A DNA stretch of 32,830 nt, from NCBI GenBank assembly GCA_017459345.1, contig JAFUDC010000022.1:1-32830 (forward strand), written 5' to 3'. The translations under genes and the position numbers were made by a program. Every line of letters starts with the position of its first letter. The stretch's first letter is position 1. This stretch comes from Eubacterium sp. (GTDB taxonomy: Bacteria; Bacillota; Clostridia; Lachnospirales; Lachnospiraceae). The notes below the pieces were generated by a model. That model was not told the origin of the DNA. It did not search any database and worked only from the letters and a program-made list of their open reading frames with translations. Shown one piece after another: positions 15,459 through 24,385 of the stretch.

Positions 15459-16601
15459 GTGATTTATCTGGATAATGCTGCCACCACCCGGACGAAGCCG
15501 GGAGAGGTCATTGAGGCAGTCGTATCAGCCATGCAATCCCTGGGCAATGCGGGCCGGGGGGCCAATGATGCATCCCTCATGGCCTCAAGGAGTGTATATG
15601 AGGTGAGGAGTCTTCTGGCGGAGTTCTTTCATGGAGAGGATCCGGCCAGGATTGCCTTCACACAGAACTCTACAGCCAGCCTCAATATGGCGATCAAGGG
15701 AAGCTTGCATCCGGGAGACCATGTCATCTCCACGGTATTGGAGCATAATTCCGTTCTCCGTCCTCTTTATGAGATGGAAGCCAGGGGTCTGGAGCTTACC
15801 CTTCTGCCCTGTGATGAGTACGGAATGGTTTATGCGGCTGATTTTAAGGAGGCTATCCGGGACAATACCCGGGCCATTATCTGCACCCATGCCTCCAATC
15901 TTACGGGAAATGTCCTGGATATCAGGAGTATCGGAGAAATTGCTGCCCGTCATGACCTCCTCTTCATCGTGGATGCATCCCAGACTGCGGGGGTCTTTGA
16001 TATTGATGTAGAGGAAATGCATATTGATATCCTCTGCTTTACAGGGCACAAGAGCCTGATGGGACCTCAGGGAACCGGCGGCATCTATGTAAAGAAGGGG
16101 GTTAAGGTTCGTCCTTTGCTGACCGGGGGCAGCGGGATTAAAACCTTCCATAAGGAGCATCCGGAGGATATGCCTGCGGCCCTGGAGGCCGGGACACTTA
16201 ACGGACACGGGATTGCCGGTCTGGGTGCGGCCATCCGATATATTAATATGACTGGCATGGATCTGATCCGCCGCCAGGAGCAGGATATGGCCTGGTATTT
16301 TTATGAGAATATCCGGGATATTCCGGGAGTACGTGTCTATGGGGATTTTCGGAGTAAAAACCGCTGTCCCATCGTGACCTTTAACATCGGAGATTGTGAT
16401 TCGGGGGTCATCGGAGACGACCTGCTCATGAATTATGATATCTCTGTACGGACAGGCGGCCACTGTGCCCCGCTTATGCATCAGGCACTGGGCACGGCTT
16501 CACAGGGGGCGGTCAGGGTAAGCTTTTCCCACTTTAACAGCACGGAAGAAGCGGATGTCATCATCCGGGCTGTTCGGGAGATGGCAGTGTCTTCTTGTTA
16601 G
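15459..16601 (+). CDS. cysteine desulfurase-like aminotransferase class V protein (EF2568-type)
   Basis: A PLP enzyme of 380 residues from this start. The N-terminus (M/V)IYLDNAATT is the family norm, the PLP lysine is Lys198 in FTGHKSL, and the reactive Cys is Cys336 in RTGGHCAPL. The VDASQTAG segment binds the cofactor. It would remove S or Se from cysteine or selenocysteine. Its place directly before selD and yedF matches the EF2568-type family found beside orphan selD genes, so supply of selenium is the likely role. GGAGGG at 15445-15450 is eight bases before the GTG at 15459. In-frame ATGs at 15435 and 15411 would add 8 or 16 residues that are translated repeat sequence. The start is therefore uncertain, the enzyme identity is not. 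Confidence 0.9.
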   Translation: MIYLDNAATTRTKPGEVIEAVVSAMQSLGNAGRGANDASLMASRSVYEVRSLLAEFFHGEDPARIAFTQNSTASLNMAIKGSLHPGDHVISTVLEHNSVLRPLYEMEARGLELTLLPCDEYGMVYAADFKEAIRDNTRAIICTHASNLTGNVLDIRSIGEIAARHDLLFIVDASQTAGVFDIDVEEMHIDILCFTGHKSLMGPQGTGGIYVKKGVKVRPLLTGGSGIKTFHKEHPEDMPAALEAGTLNGHGIAGLGAAIRYINMTGMDLIRRQEQDMAWYFYENIRDIPGVRVYGDFRSKNRCPIVTFNIGDCDSGVIGDDLLMNYDISVRTGGHCAPLMHQALGTASQGAVRVSFSHFNSTEEADVIIRAVREMAVSSC

Positions 16602-16709
16602 CAAGATATCAGACAGCAATAAAATGATTATAGAGTAATGTGAGAAGTATGAATAATGATGGTAGAAAAGATTTGATAAAGCAGAAAGAATAAAACAGGA
16701 GCATAGGAA

Positions 16710-17753
16710 ATGAAAACGAACACAAGCGACTTCTGCACCGGGGGAGGCTGTACGGCCAAGCTGGGAGCCGGAGTATTAAGCCGGGTCTTATCCCGGCTGC
16801 CCAAAGGGCCGGAGGATGCCAACCTTCTGGTCGGATATGACAGCAAGGATGATGCGGCGGTCTATCGGATTTCCGAGGATACCGCCATTGTCCAGACCCT
16901 GGACTTCTTCCCTCCCATGGTGGATGATCCCTATACTTTTGGCAAGATTGCAGCGGCCAATGCCCTAAGTGACATTTATGCCATGGGTGGAGAAGTGAAG
17001 ACGGCTCTCAATATCGTATGCTTCCCGGAATCCATGGATCTGAATGTCCTGGGGGAAATCATGCGGGGAGGGGCTGAAAAAGTGATGGAGGCCGGAGGAA
17101 CCCTGGTGGGCGGCCACTCTATTGCAGACAGCGGGGTGAAGTATGGACTCTCGGTTATGGGAGTGATTCACCCGGACCGGGTCTATCAGAATAATCAGGC
17201 AGTTCCCGGAGATAAACTGATTCTTACCAAGAAGCTTGGAGTGGGTATCATCTGCACTGCCAACCGGGTGGGAGAGGCCTCGGAGGAAGCCATGGAGGAG
17301 GCTGTTGATTCCATGACAACTCTGAACAAAACCGGGGCTGAGATAAGCAGAAAGTATCCGGTTCATGCCTGCACCGATGTGACCGGTTTCGGCCTTCTGG
17401 GACACTTGCATGAGATGCTTGACGGCAAGCTGTCCTGCAGGATTCAGGCCTGGGATGTTCCGGTGATAAAAGAGGCGCTGAAGCATGCGGATGAATTCCT
17501 GCTCACCGCAGCCGGACAGAAGAACCGGAATCATGTAGGTGATCAGGTTCGTTTTGACCAGGTGAGCTTTGCCATGGAAGAGGTTCTTTTTGATCCCCAG
17601 ACCTCCGGCGGCCTGCTTATTGCGGTGGAAGCCGGCCAGGCAGATGCACTAACCCAGGAGCTTAAGATTGCAGGGCTGCCTGCCGCGGTGATTGGAGAGA
17701 TAATAGACAGGCAGGATATAGAGATTCTGGTTGAGGGCAATAATAGGATATAA
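16710..17753 (+). CDS. selD: selenide, water dikinase (selenophosphate synthase)
   Basis: A 347-residue enzyme that makes selenophosphate from selenide and ATP, the activated selenium donor of the cell. The N-terminal glycine-rich catalytic segment [14 protein letters not shown] has Cys14 where many SelD proteins have Cys or selenocysteine, and Lys17 as the second catalytic residue. The AIRS-type ATP-binding motifs follow: [42 protein letters not shown] and [12 protein letters not shown]. This is the Cys form; no in-frame UGA is needed. AGGAG lies upstream of the ATG. The gap from the desulfurase is 108 bases without a terminator. No selA, selB or selC occurs in the window. Confidence 0.95.
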   Translation: MKTNTSDFCTGGGCTAKLGAGVLSRVLSRLPKGPEDANLLVGYDSKDDAAVYRISEDTAIVQTLDFFPPMVDDPYTFGKIAAANALSDIYAMGGEVKTALNIVCFPESMDLNVLGEIMRGGAEKVMEAGGTLVGGHSIADSGVKYGLSVMGVIHPDRVYQNNQAVPGDKLILTKKLGVGIICTANRVGEASEEAMEEAVDSMTTLNKTGAEISRKYPVHACTDVTGFGLLGHLHEMLDGKLSCRIQAWDVPVIKEALKHADEFLLTAAGQKNRNHVGDQVRFDQVSFAMEEVLFDPQTSGGLLIAVEAGQADALTQELKIAGLPAAVIGEIIDRQDIEILVEGNNRI

Positions 17754-17862
17754 CTATTAAGACCTGTGCAAAGGCAGCGCAATGATATCCTATTGTGAAG
17801 AGATTAAGCCTCCGGCGCCAAGAACGCCGAGGTGTTCTTGATAATTATAAGGAGAAGATAAC

Positions 17863-18594
17863 ATGATTAAAGTAGATGCTATGGGCGATGCATGCCCGAT
17901 TCCCGTTGTTAAGACAAAAAATGCGATTAAAGAGCTGAAAGGAGCTGCAGGCCAGGTTGAGACTCTGGTAGATAACGAAATCTCCGTGCAGAATCTGACA
18001 AAGATGGCCAGACAGAAGGGGTACGGCGTGCGGTCTGAGAAGCTTGCCGACCAGGAATTTCGCGTTGTCATGGATATTCCGGCTGTGGATGCAGGTTCTG
18101 ATTTGGACCCGGCAAATTCGGCAGCCTCTACTAGCATAGTAGCAGAGGCGAAAGATCGCACAGCAGTCACAGCACCGGGAGCAAAAGATAGCACAGCGGC
18201 AAATCCGACAGCTTCTGCAGCAGAGGAAGGGATCGCCTGTATTCCGGATGGAAGAAAGAATACCGTGGTGGTTATCTCCTCTGATAAGATGGGCGGCGGC
18301 AGCGATGAGCTTGGAGAGGCCCTGCTTAAGAGCTTTCTCTTTGCCCTGTCCCAGCAGGATGACTTACCATCCCTGATTCTATTCTATAATGGAGGTGCAA
18401 AGATGACAGTGGAGGATTCTCCCGCCCTGGAGGATATCCAGTCCATGGAAGCCCAGGGAGTTGAAATCCTGACCTGTGGAACCTGCCTAAACTATTACGG
18501 CCTGACCGAGAAGCTGGCGGTTGGAGAGGTCACCAATATGTATGTGATTGTGGAGAGGATGAGTCAGGCTTCCCTGATTATCAAGCCCTGTTAA
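17863..18594 (+). CDS. yedF: selenium metabolism protein YedF (TusA-like plus DsrE-like)
   Basis: A 243-residue two-domain protein. Residues 1-70 are a TusA-like sulfur/selenium carrier with the CPxP motif at 11-14 (ACPIPVVKTKNAI). An Ala/Ser-rich linker at about 75-125 (SAASTSIVAEAK..., ANPTASAAEEG) is longer than usual for the family. Residues 133-243 form the family-specific DsrE-like domain with NTVVVISSDKMGGGSDELG and a CGTC motif at 205-208. YedF occurs almost only in genomes with selD and is thought to move selenium; its exact reaction is not established. AAGGAG precedes the ATG. A pair of mutually exclusive hairpins is possible in the 109-base gap from selD (about 17810-17840). Confidence 0.92.
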   Translation: MIKVDAMGDACPIPVVKTKNAIKELKGAAGQVETLVDNEISVQNLTKMARQKGYGVRSEKLADQEFRVVMDIPAVDAGSDLDPANSAASTSIVAEAKDRTAVTAPGAKDSTAANPTASAAEEGIACIPDGRKNTVVVISSDKMGGGSDELGEALLKSFLFALSQQDDLPSLILFYNGGAKMTVEDSPALEDIQSMEAQGVEILTCGTCLNYYGLTEKLAVGEVTNMYVIVERMSQASLIIKPC

Positions 18595-18596
18595 AG

Positions 18597-18833
18597 ATGC
18601 GAGAAAAGAAAGATTATATCATCATTACATTTAAGACAACGACTGCAGCTATGGCCATGGAAAAGGAATGTAAGACAAAGGAGGTCCCGGGGCGTATCAT
18701 TCCCCTGCCGACACAGATCTCTGCAGGCTGCGGTCTGAGTTGGCGTATGACATGTCCTGAATATGATGAGTGGAAGGATCGGATCGAGCAGCTGGATACT
18801 GTCTATGAGGCCGTGTATCACGTCCACATGTGA
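18597..18833 (+). CDS. DUF3343 protein, putative Se/S carrier-like
   Basis: A 78-residue protein with DYIIITFKTTTAAMAMEKECK at the start and the family motif ISAGCGLSWRM near residues 41-52, with a Cys in AGCGL. DUF3343 proteins are found beside yedF and selD and are proposed selenium or sulfur carriers. The ATG begins two bases after the yedF stop and lacks a clear ribosome site, which implies translational coupling to yedF. It closes the cluster desulfurase-selD-yedF-DUF3343. Confidence 0.88.
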   Translation: MREKKDYIIITFKTTTAAMAMEKECKTKEVPGRIIPLPTQISAGCGLSWRMTCPEYDEWKDRIEQLDTVYEAVYHVHM

Positions 18834-18962
18834 ATAGGAATACTGAATTGAAGATTTGGGCTGTATAATCTGTCCATTACCGAAAATATGCTGCGGATAA
18901 TCCCATTGTCAGTCTGAGCCTAAACAAATTAAAAAAGAAAGAAAACACAGGGGGCATTCATC

Positions 18963-19328
18963 ATGAAATTGAGAAATGTACTGATTGTCGTTAAAGAAAT
19001 TGAGAGATCCAGGCAGTTCTACCAGGACCTGTTCGGGCTGGAGATGATTCTGGATAACGATGGGAATATGATCCTCTCAGAGGGCCTGGTTCTGCAGGAC
19101 GAGAAGATCTGGAAGAACTTTCTTGGCAGGGATATCATCCCCGAGAACAATTCCTGTGAGCTTTATTTTGAGGAGAAGGATATAGAGGGCTTTGTGGAGA
19201 AGCTGGAAAGCTATTATCCGGATGTTAAGTATGTGAACCGGCTGATGACCCACAGCTGGGGCCAGAAGGTGGTCCGCTTCTACGATCCGGACGGCAACCT
19301 GATTGAAGTCGGGACGCCCATGGAATAA
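18963..19328 (+). CDS. VOC (glyoxalase/bleomycin resistance) family protein
   Basis: A 121-residue protein with the two beta-alpha-beta-beta-beta units of the VOC fold. The first unit opens with LRNVLIVVKEIERSRQFYQDLFGLEM and the second ends with the typical VRFYDPDGNLIEVGTPM. Members include glyoxalases, dioxygenases and antibiotic-binding proteins; substrate and metal use cannot be told from the sequence. It has its own gap of 129 bases after the selenium genes, with a TATAAT at 18864-18869 whose -35 is poor, and a purine-rich ribosome site (CAGGGGG) about 10 bases before the ATG. Confidence 0.87.
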   Translation: MKLRNVLIVVKEIERSRQFYQDLFGLEMILDNDGNMILSEGLVLQDEKIWKNFLGRDIIPENNSCELYFEEKDIEGFVEKLESYYPDVKYVNRLMTHSWGQKVVRFYDPDGNLIEVGTPME

Positions 19329-19454
19329 AAGTAATTGTCCTTTCCTGATGCAAAATTCTATCAATTTTATGGTGGCAAATCTCGAATTAAATCCCAGATT
19401 TGCCGAACATCTCTGTATTAGATATGGATGAAAAGAATGATAAGAGGAGCCATT

Positions 19455-20150
19455 ATGACTACAGAAGAAATCAGACAAAGACTCTATGAATTACAGGATA
19501 CCGGGTATCGGGACTTTCAGTCAAAACTGATTCCTAATATCAGTCCGGACTCAATGATTGGTGTTCGGACACCGGCGCTTCGAAAACTGGCGAAGAAATT
19601 GATAAAGGATCCTGATATCAATGGATTTCTGCGGGATCTGCCCCACTATTATTTTGATGAAAACCAGCTTCATGCCTTCCTTATCTCAGAGATAAAGGAT
19701 TTTGCAGTGTGCATGGACCAGGTCAGGCGCTTTCTGCCCTTTGTTGATAATTGGGCGACCTGCGATCAGCTTTCGCCAAAGGTTTTCAGGAAGCACAGGC
19801 CGGAGCTTCTGCCATTTATCAGGGAATGGATCAGGTCTGACCAGACCTATACCGTACGCTTTGGCATCGGGATGCTGATGCAGCATTTCCTGGATGAAGA
19901 TTTTAATACGGAGTATCCACGGCTGGTGGCGGCAGTCCGGTCGGAAGAATACTATATCAATATGATGATCGCCTGGTACTTTGCCACCGCTCTGGCAAAA
20001 CAGTATGAAGCTGCAGTTCCATATATCGAGCAGAGGAAGCTGGAAGGATGGACTCACAACAAGGCGATTCAGAAGGCCGTGGAAAGCCGGCGGATCAGTC
20101 CGGAGCAAAAGGAATATCTCCGGGGGCTTAAGGTTAAACTGGTATACTAA
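19455..20150 (+). CDS. DNA alkylation repair protein, AlkD-like HEAT-repeat
   Basis: A 231-residue all-helical protein of the AlkD/DNA_alkylation family. Recognisable parts are MIGVRTPALRKLAKKL near residue 36, the central VDNWATCDQLSPKVF, and RFGIGMLMQHFLD. AlkD relatives remove bulky alkylated bases such as N3- and N7-alkylpurines without flipping the base. GAGGAG at about 19444-19449 places the start at 19455; an in-frame ATG at 19428 has no ribosome site. It converges on purF, separated by purF's terminator. Confidence 0.88.
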   Translation: MTTEEIRQRLYELQDTGYRDFQSKLIPNISPDSMIGVRTPALRKLAKKLIKDPDINGFLRDLPHYYFDENQLHAFLISEIKDFAVCMDQVRRFLPFVDNWATCDQLSPKVFRKHRPELLPFIREWIRSDQTYTVRFGIGMLMQHFLDEDFNTEYPRLVAAVRSEEYYINMMIAWYFATALAKQYEAAVPYIEQRKLEGWTHNKAIQKAVESRRISPEQKEYLRGLKVKLVY

Positions 20151-20199
20151 TAGTAATGAAAAGTGCCAGATTTAATTATAACTCCCTCATGAAAGTGTA

Positions 20200-20247
20200 A
20201 AAATATCAGAAGTCTCCCTCATAAAAATGTATACGAGAGAGACTTCT
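20200..20247 (-). terminator. intrinsic terminator of purF (minus strand)
   Basis: AGAAGTCTC (20208-20216) pairs with GAGACTTCT (20239-20247), and inner CTC/GAG pairs extend the stem. On the minus strand the hairpin is followed by GATATTTTT. It lies 15 bases past the purF stop. The bases CTCCCTCAT also occur twice here (at about 20181 and 20214), a small direct repeat. Confidence 0.65.
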
Positions 20248-20261
20248 ATGTGAGCTTTTCC

Positions 20262-21698
20262 TCAGCTCACCGGATATTTCCCATCAAAGCAGGCGGTACA
20301 CAGCGGCAATTCTCCGGTCATCTTCCTAAAATCCTCTATCTGCAGATATGCCAGGGAGTCCGCCCCGATTTTCTTCCGGATGTCTTCTGTGGAGTGATCG
20401 GCTGCGATGAGCTGCCGGGCAGTGGGTACATCCGTCCCGTAGTAGCAGGGATACAGGAAGGGGGGAGAGCTGATTCTCACATGAACTTCCCTTGCTCCGG
20501 CTTTTTTCAGGGCTTTTATAATTTCCCGCATGGTTGTCCCCCGGACGATGGAATCATCGATCAGCAGTATTCTTTTCCCACAAACCACAGAGGGGAGGAC
20601 GCTGAGCTTCATATGGACAGCATCTCTCCGCTCCCTGTCAGTTGGTTTGATAAAGCTTCTGCCGATATAGCTGTTTTTGTGAAAAACAGATGCATAGGGG
20701 ATTCCTGAAGAGAAGGAATACCCTTCCGCGGCAATCAGGCCGGAGTCGGGGACTCCGGCCACAAGGTCTACCCTGCTGCCCTTACTGCTGCCGCCAGTCT
20801 GTCCTGGAGTCAGAGCCTCCCTCTCTGCATCTCTCTCTGCCAGAGCCTGCCCTGCCCGGAATCTGGCATCCCGGACACTGATTCCGTCCATCACGGAGTC
20901 GGTCCTGGCAAAGTAAATGTACTCGAATACACAGTGGGCTGCCTGTTTCTGACAGAAAGCCTTGTTACTCTGTATCCCGCCCATCGTCACGGTGACAATC
21001 TCTCCGGGCAGGATATCCCGGATAAATTTAGCTCCTACCGATTGGATGGCCGCACTCTCGGAAGCAAGAATATAGGTATCCTCTCTTTTTCCCAATACAA
21101 GAGGTCTGATGCCGAAGGGATCCCGCATGGCGATCAGCTTCCTGGGGCTCATGACGATGATGGCATAGCCCCCTTTAAGCTTAGCGGCAGCGGCAAGAAC
21201 AGCCTGCTCGATGGAATCCGTATGGATTCTCTGGCTGATGATCTCATAGGCCAGAACTTCAGAGTCAGAGGATGAATAATGTGCCTGTCCACGGTACATC
21301 TGTTCTTCCTTTAACGCGGAGGCATTCATGATATTGCCATTATGGACCAGGGCAAGACTGCCCTTGATGTAATTCATGGCGATGGGCTGGGCATTCTTCA
21401 GGGAGCTCTCCCCTGTGGTCGAGTATCTGACATGGCCGACGCCGATATTTCCCCGGAGCCTGTTAAGGTCGTCCTCCTGAAAAACCTCGCTGACCAGGCC
21501 CATTCCCTTTACTGTCTCTATGTTCCCCTTGGGGCCGTCTGTGTCGGAGACGGATATTCCTGCGGATTCCTGTCCCCTGTGCTGCAGCGCCACAAGGCCA
21601 AAGTAGAGATCTTTAGAGACATTTTCCCCTGCCGGCCCGATCAGGCCGATGACACCGCATTCCTCGTGAACTTTGTCTTTGCTCATCCAATCACTCAT
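20262..21698 (-). CDS. purF: amidophosphoribosyltransferase
   Basis: A 478-residue enzyme for the first committed step of purine synthesis, PRPP plus glutamine to phosphoribosylamine. The mature N-terminal nucleophile is the Cys in VHEECGVIG (Cys14 from this start), so a short propeptide must be cleaved. The PRPP loop is intact in RILLIDDSIVRGTT. Cysteines in AAHCVFEY, LYPCYYG and CTAC near the end match the four ligands of the [4Fe-4S] cluster in Bacillus-type PurF. AGAGGG about nine bases before the ATG at 21698 decides the start; a 24-codon upstream extension would contain that ribosome site. It starts 20 bases after the preceding gene, so it is probably co-transcribed with it. Confidence 0.95.
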   Translation of the reverse strand: MSDWMSKDKVHEECGVIGLIGPAGENVSKDLYFGLVALQHRGQESAGISVSDTDGPKGNIETVKGMGLVSEVFQEDDLNRLRGNIGVGHVRYSTTGESSLKNAQPIAMNYIKGSLALVHNGNIMNASALKEEQMYRGQAHYSSSDSEVLAYEIISQRIHTDSIEQAVLAAAAKLKGGYAIIVMSPRKLIAMRDPFGIRPLVLGKREDTYILASESAAIQSVGAKFIRDILPGEIVTVTMGGIQSNKAFCQKQAAHCVFEYIYFARTDSVMDGISVRDARFRAGQALAERDAEREALTPGQTGGSSKGSRVDLVAGVPDSGLIAAEGYSFSSGIPYASVFHKNSYIGRSFIKPTDRERRDAVHMKLSVLPSVVCGKRILLIDDSIVRGTTMREIIKALKKAGAREVHVRISSPPFLYPCYYGTDVPTARQLIAADHSTEDIRKKIGADSLAYLQIEDFRKMTGELPLCTACFDGKYPVS

Positions 21699-21718
21699 AC
21701 ATTTTATCCCTCTTTTTA

Positions 21719-24295
21719 TTAACATACCATCACCAGCCGCTCCTTTTCCAGGTCGTGATATAACTGACATCCGGTTCCTTCTGTGGAGAAAACGTGGACG
21801 ATGCCCTCCGGCAGGTCACTGCCCTCCTCCATAAACTCGTCGGTGATATCGGGAAAGTCTTTCAGCCTGTCCAGGTCAAAGACCTTTGTCTTGCTGCCGG
21901 AGAAGACGGCGGTATAAAGAATCTCTGCCTCCACCAGATCCTGGAATATGTGGCTGCCGTAGGATAATTCGGGATTATATCCCACGGTCTTATCCTCCAC
22001 CTCACAGATTACTTCAAACTCACTGATGTCGGCAAAGGCAGCGGGCACACCCAGCTCCGGGGAGGAGGTCCCGATTCGGCCGGGGACGATCAGTACCATA
22101 TGCCTGCCTTGACCCCGGTAGTGCCAGTTTACCTTCCGGATCAGGTCCACGGTCTTTGGCTTATCTGCATAGGGCATGGAATAGTAGGCCACCGGATCCA
22201 CATAGACGATCCGGTCAACGGGTATATGTCTGGAAAGTCCCATGGAGGAGCCGGTGGTTTCCAGGACAATCCTGTCATCAGAGAGATCAGAGGGAATATC
22301 TACCTTCCCTGTATCCTTAAATACCTGCAGGGGCCTGCACTGGAGGAGGTTGATGGAGTAATCCCCGTCCTCGGAAAGGTTGATGGTATACTCGATATCC
22401 ACCGGATAATCATATTCCGCCTCCAGCACATGGAGGATGGTCTTCATATGTTCCATGAGGTCCTTCTTACGGACAATCCCATGGCAGGAGATAAAGCGGA
22501 TATCCCGCATGATTCCACGGCTGCGAAAGCGGCTTTCCACTTCATAGTCGTGCTCTAGGAGGATGTTGGCCAGGTAGGGGGGAAGGTCAGGCTGGATCTC
22601 CTTTAACTGCAGCTGCTTTAAGGCATGCACATTCACATCCATCACCTCCACATTCCTCTGGGAAAACTGGTGCTTCTCCTTGATGGTTGTGCTGGAAGTG
22701 GCCTCCGGATGGTCCAGGCTCACCAGCCTGGGATAGGACCCTTCTGTCCGGTCCACGGCCCCTGTTCCCAGACCCATGACCAGGCGGAGCATGCCGGCTC
22801 TTGGATCTATGTCGGAAAGAAATTTGTAGGGGCTGTAGGAATAGCCTACTCCGGCAGCGCAGGGCATGTAAGAGCTTCCGTAATAGGATCCGGATACCCG
22901 CTGGATCAGGAGGGCCATCTGTTCATCCCTCTTATCCAGGCCTCTCCGCTTGCGGTAGTCCAGGGCGGACAGACTCATCACGCTGGCATACACCGTCCGG
23001 ACCGCATCCTCGAATTCCTGAAGCCTTTCTTCCATGGTTCCCCTGTTGGCGCAGAATACGGACTCATATTTTCCGGCAAATGCATTGCCGAACCCGTCCT
23101 CTAAAATACTGCTGGACCGGACAATGTAGGGGTCCTGGCCGTAGTATTCCAGAATACTCTTGAAGCGGTTCTTCATTTCCTCCGAAAATACTCCTGTCAT
23201 CAGACGGCCGGCGAATTCTTCGGCAAGGGAAAAGTAGCCCTCTTCCGTCCTCTGGCGGATGCGAAGGTCCCAGAAGCCGTTATCCACAATGTAAGTATAA
23301 AAGACATCAGAGCCCATGAAAAAAGAGTCATGGGGCTCTAGAACCCGGTTGGTTTCGGGAGATTCATTCCGAAGGATGGCTCTGGCCAGAAGCATGCCGC
23401 AGGCTTTGCCCCCGATCAGGCCCGTGCCGATCATATGGCTTCGCACCCGGAAATAATCCTTTGGGCCAAAATGCTTCATCACCATCTCCCGCATCCGTTC
23501 GTCCCGGCTCATCATGACATTGCACATGGTGCTGCAGAAATCACCCATATCCATGTCGTTTTCATAAAAGACCTTTGCCGTGTTGAAAAAGCGGTCCCAG
23601 GAATCAATAAACTGTTCTTCATCCGGCCTCTGAAAGGTACTCAGCAGCTGGTAAAAACGGCTGGACTTGACCCCGTCCGTGATGGGCCGGAAGGTCCCCT
23701 TCTCTTTGTCATAAATGTGGGGCAGAAACATGGTTTCCGAATCCCTGTTCCAGACCTTAGCCGGGCGGACATAGACATGGTCCCGGTCCGAATAAACATC
23801 CAGAAAGAGCTGGGTGGTGTCCAGGATCTTATTGACCGCATGGAAGGAATGCTTCCCCCGGATGATGGGGAAGAAGGCCACTGTATCCAGTATAAAGAGG
23901 AAGGGGCAGGTCACCCGGAAGAAGTTCCCCATCATCAGGTCTGTTGCCCAGGCTGTCTGTAATTCGGACAGGCAGTCAAAGACATAGAATGCGTCAAAGC
24001 CCTCTTTTTCTATCACATTATGAATTTCCACGGTAAATGTCTCGAAGCGGTGAGAAAGCGGAATCTTCACCCTCTTGATCTCCGGGCACTCCTCAAGAAG
24101 CGGTTCGTGGCTGGCAAAGCGGAAATAGATGATATTTCTCTGATCTTTGACAGCCTGTTTCACATAAGGCTCCATAAAAAGTTTGAATTCATCAAGATTT
24201 GACACCCTCCACACCACGTTGTCTCCGAGACGTATGGAATCGAGGGCCTGATCCATCTCCGGAATCCCGGATAATATGGGATCAAATGCTGTCAT
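21719..24295 (-). CDS. PEP/pyruvate-binding (PPDK_N) ATP-grasp protein with KaiC-like N-terminal domain
   Basis: An 858-residue protein. Residues 1-170 resemble a KaiC/RecA-like domain: ILSGIPEMDQALDSIRLGDNVVW is the usual opening, and FDAFYVFDCLSEL sits where a Walker B strand would be. The P-loop position reads VSNLDEFK, with no GxxGxGKT, so nucleotide binding there is doubtful. From about 288 to 720 is the ATP-grasp domain of PEP synthase and pyruvate phosphate dikinase (GLIGGKACGM, then VRSSSILEDGFGNAFAGKY at 392-410). The phosphohistidine swivel domain and the PEP-binding barrel are absent, so it is not a complete dikinase. GAGGAGG lies ahead of the ATG. It sits 90 bases after the amt-PII gene and 20 before purF. 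Function is unknown. Confidence 0.8.
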   Translation of the reverse strand: MTAFDPILSGIPEMDQALDSIRLGDNVVWRVSNLDEFKLFMEPYVKQAVKDQRNIIYFRFASHEPLLEECPEIKRVKIPLSHRFETFTVEIHNVIEKEGFDAFYVFDCLSELQTAWATDLMMGNFFRVTCPFLFILDTVAFFPIIRGKHSFHAVNKILDTTQLFLDVYSDRDHVYVRPAKVWNRDSETMFLPHIYDKEKGTFRPITDGVKSSRFYQLLSTFQRPDEEQFIDSWDRFFNTAKVFYENDMDMGDFCSTMCNVMMSRDERMREMVMKHFGPKDYFRVRSHMIGTGLIGGKACGMLLARAILRNESPETNRVLEPHDSFFMGSDVFYTYIVDNGFWDLRIRQRTEEGYFSLAEEFAGRLMTGVFSEEMKNRFKSILEYYGQDPYIVRSSSILEDGFGNAFAGKYESVFCANRGTMEERLQEFEDAVRTVYASVMSLSALDYRKRRGLDKRDEQMALLIQRVSGSYYGSSYMPCAAGVGYSYSPYKFLSDIDPRAGMLRLVMGLGTGAVDRTEGSYPRLVSLDHPEATSSTTIKEKHQFSQRNVEVMDVNVHALKQLQLKEIQPDLPPYLANILLEHDYEVESRFRSRGIMRDIRFISCHGIVRKKDLMEHMKTILHVLEAEYDYPVDIEYTINLSEDGDYSINLLQCRPLQVFKDTGKVDIPSDLSDDRIVLETTGSSMGLSRHIPVDRIVYVDPVAYYSMPYADKPKTVDLIRKVNWHYRGQGRHMVLIVPGRIGTSSPELGVPAAFADISEFEVICEVEDKTVGYNPELSYGSHIFQDLVEAEILYTAVFSGSKTKVFDLDRLKDFPDITDEFMEEGSDLPEGIVHVFSTEGTGCQLYHDLEKERLVMVC

Positions 24296-24385
24296 GGGAA
24301 CACCTCCTCTAATCGCATATACTATTTTCTGCTAATGTTCTGGGGTACATATTCTTTGCGTAGCAACCTCAACAAAAAAGGCTTC

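Noticed and set aside
15585-16481. 298-codon minus-strand frame over the desulfurase gene
   Set aside because: Antisense shadow; the plus-strand gene has all catalytic motifs.
16710-16760. Selenocysteine in SelD
   Set aside because: The catalytic position is a normal Cys codon (Cys14), with no in-frame UGA.
21719-24295. Complete PEP synthase or pyruvate phosphate dikinase
   Set aside because: Only the ATP-grasp domain is present; the phosphohistidine and PEP-binding domains are missing.
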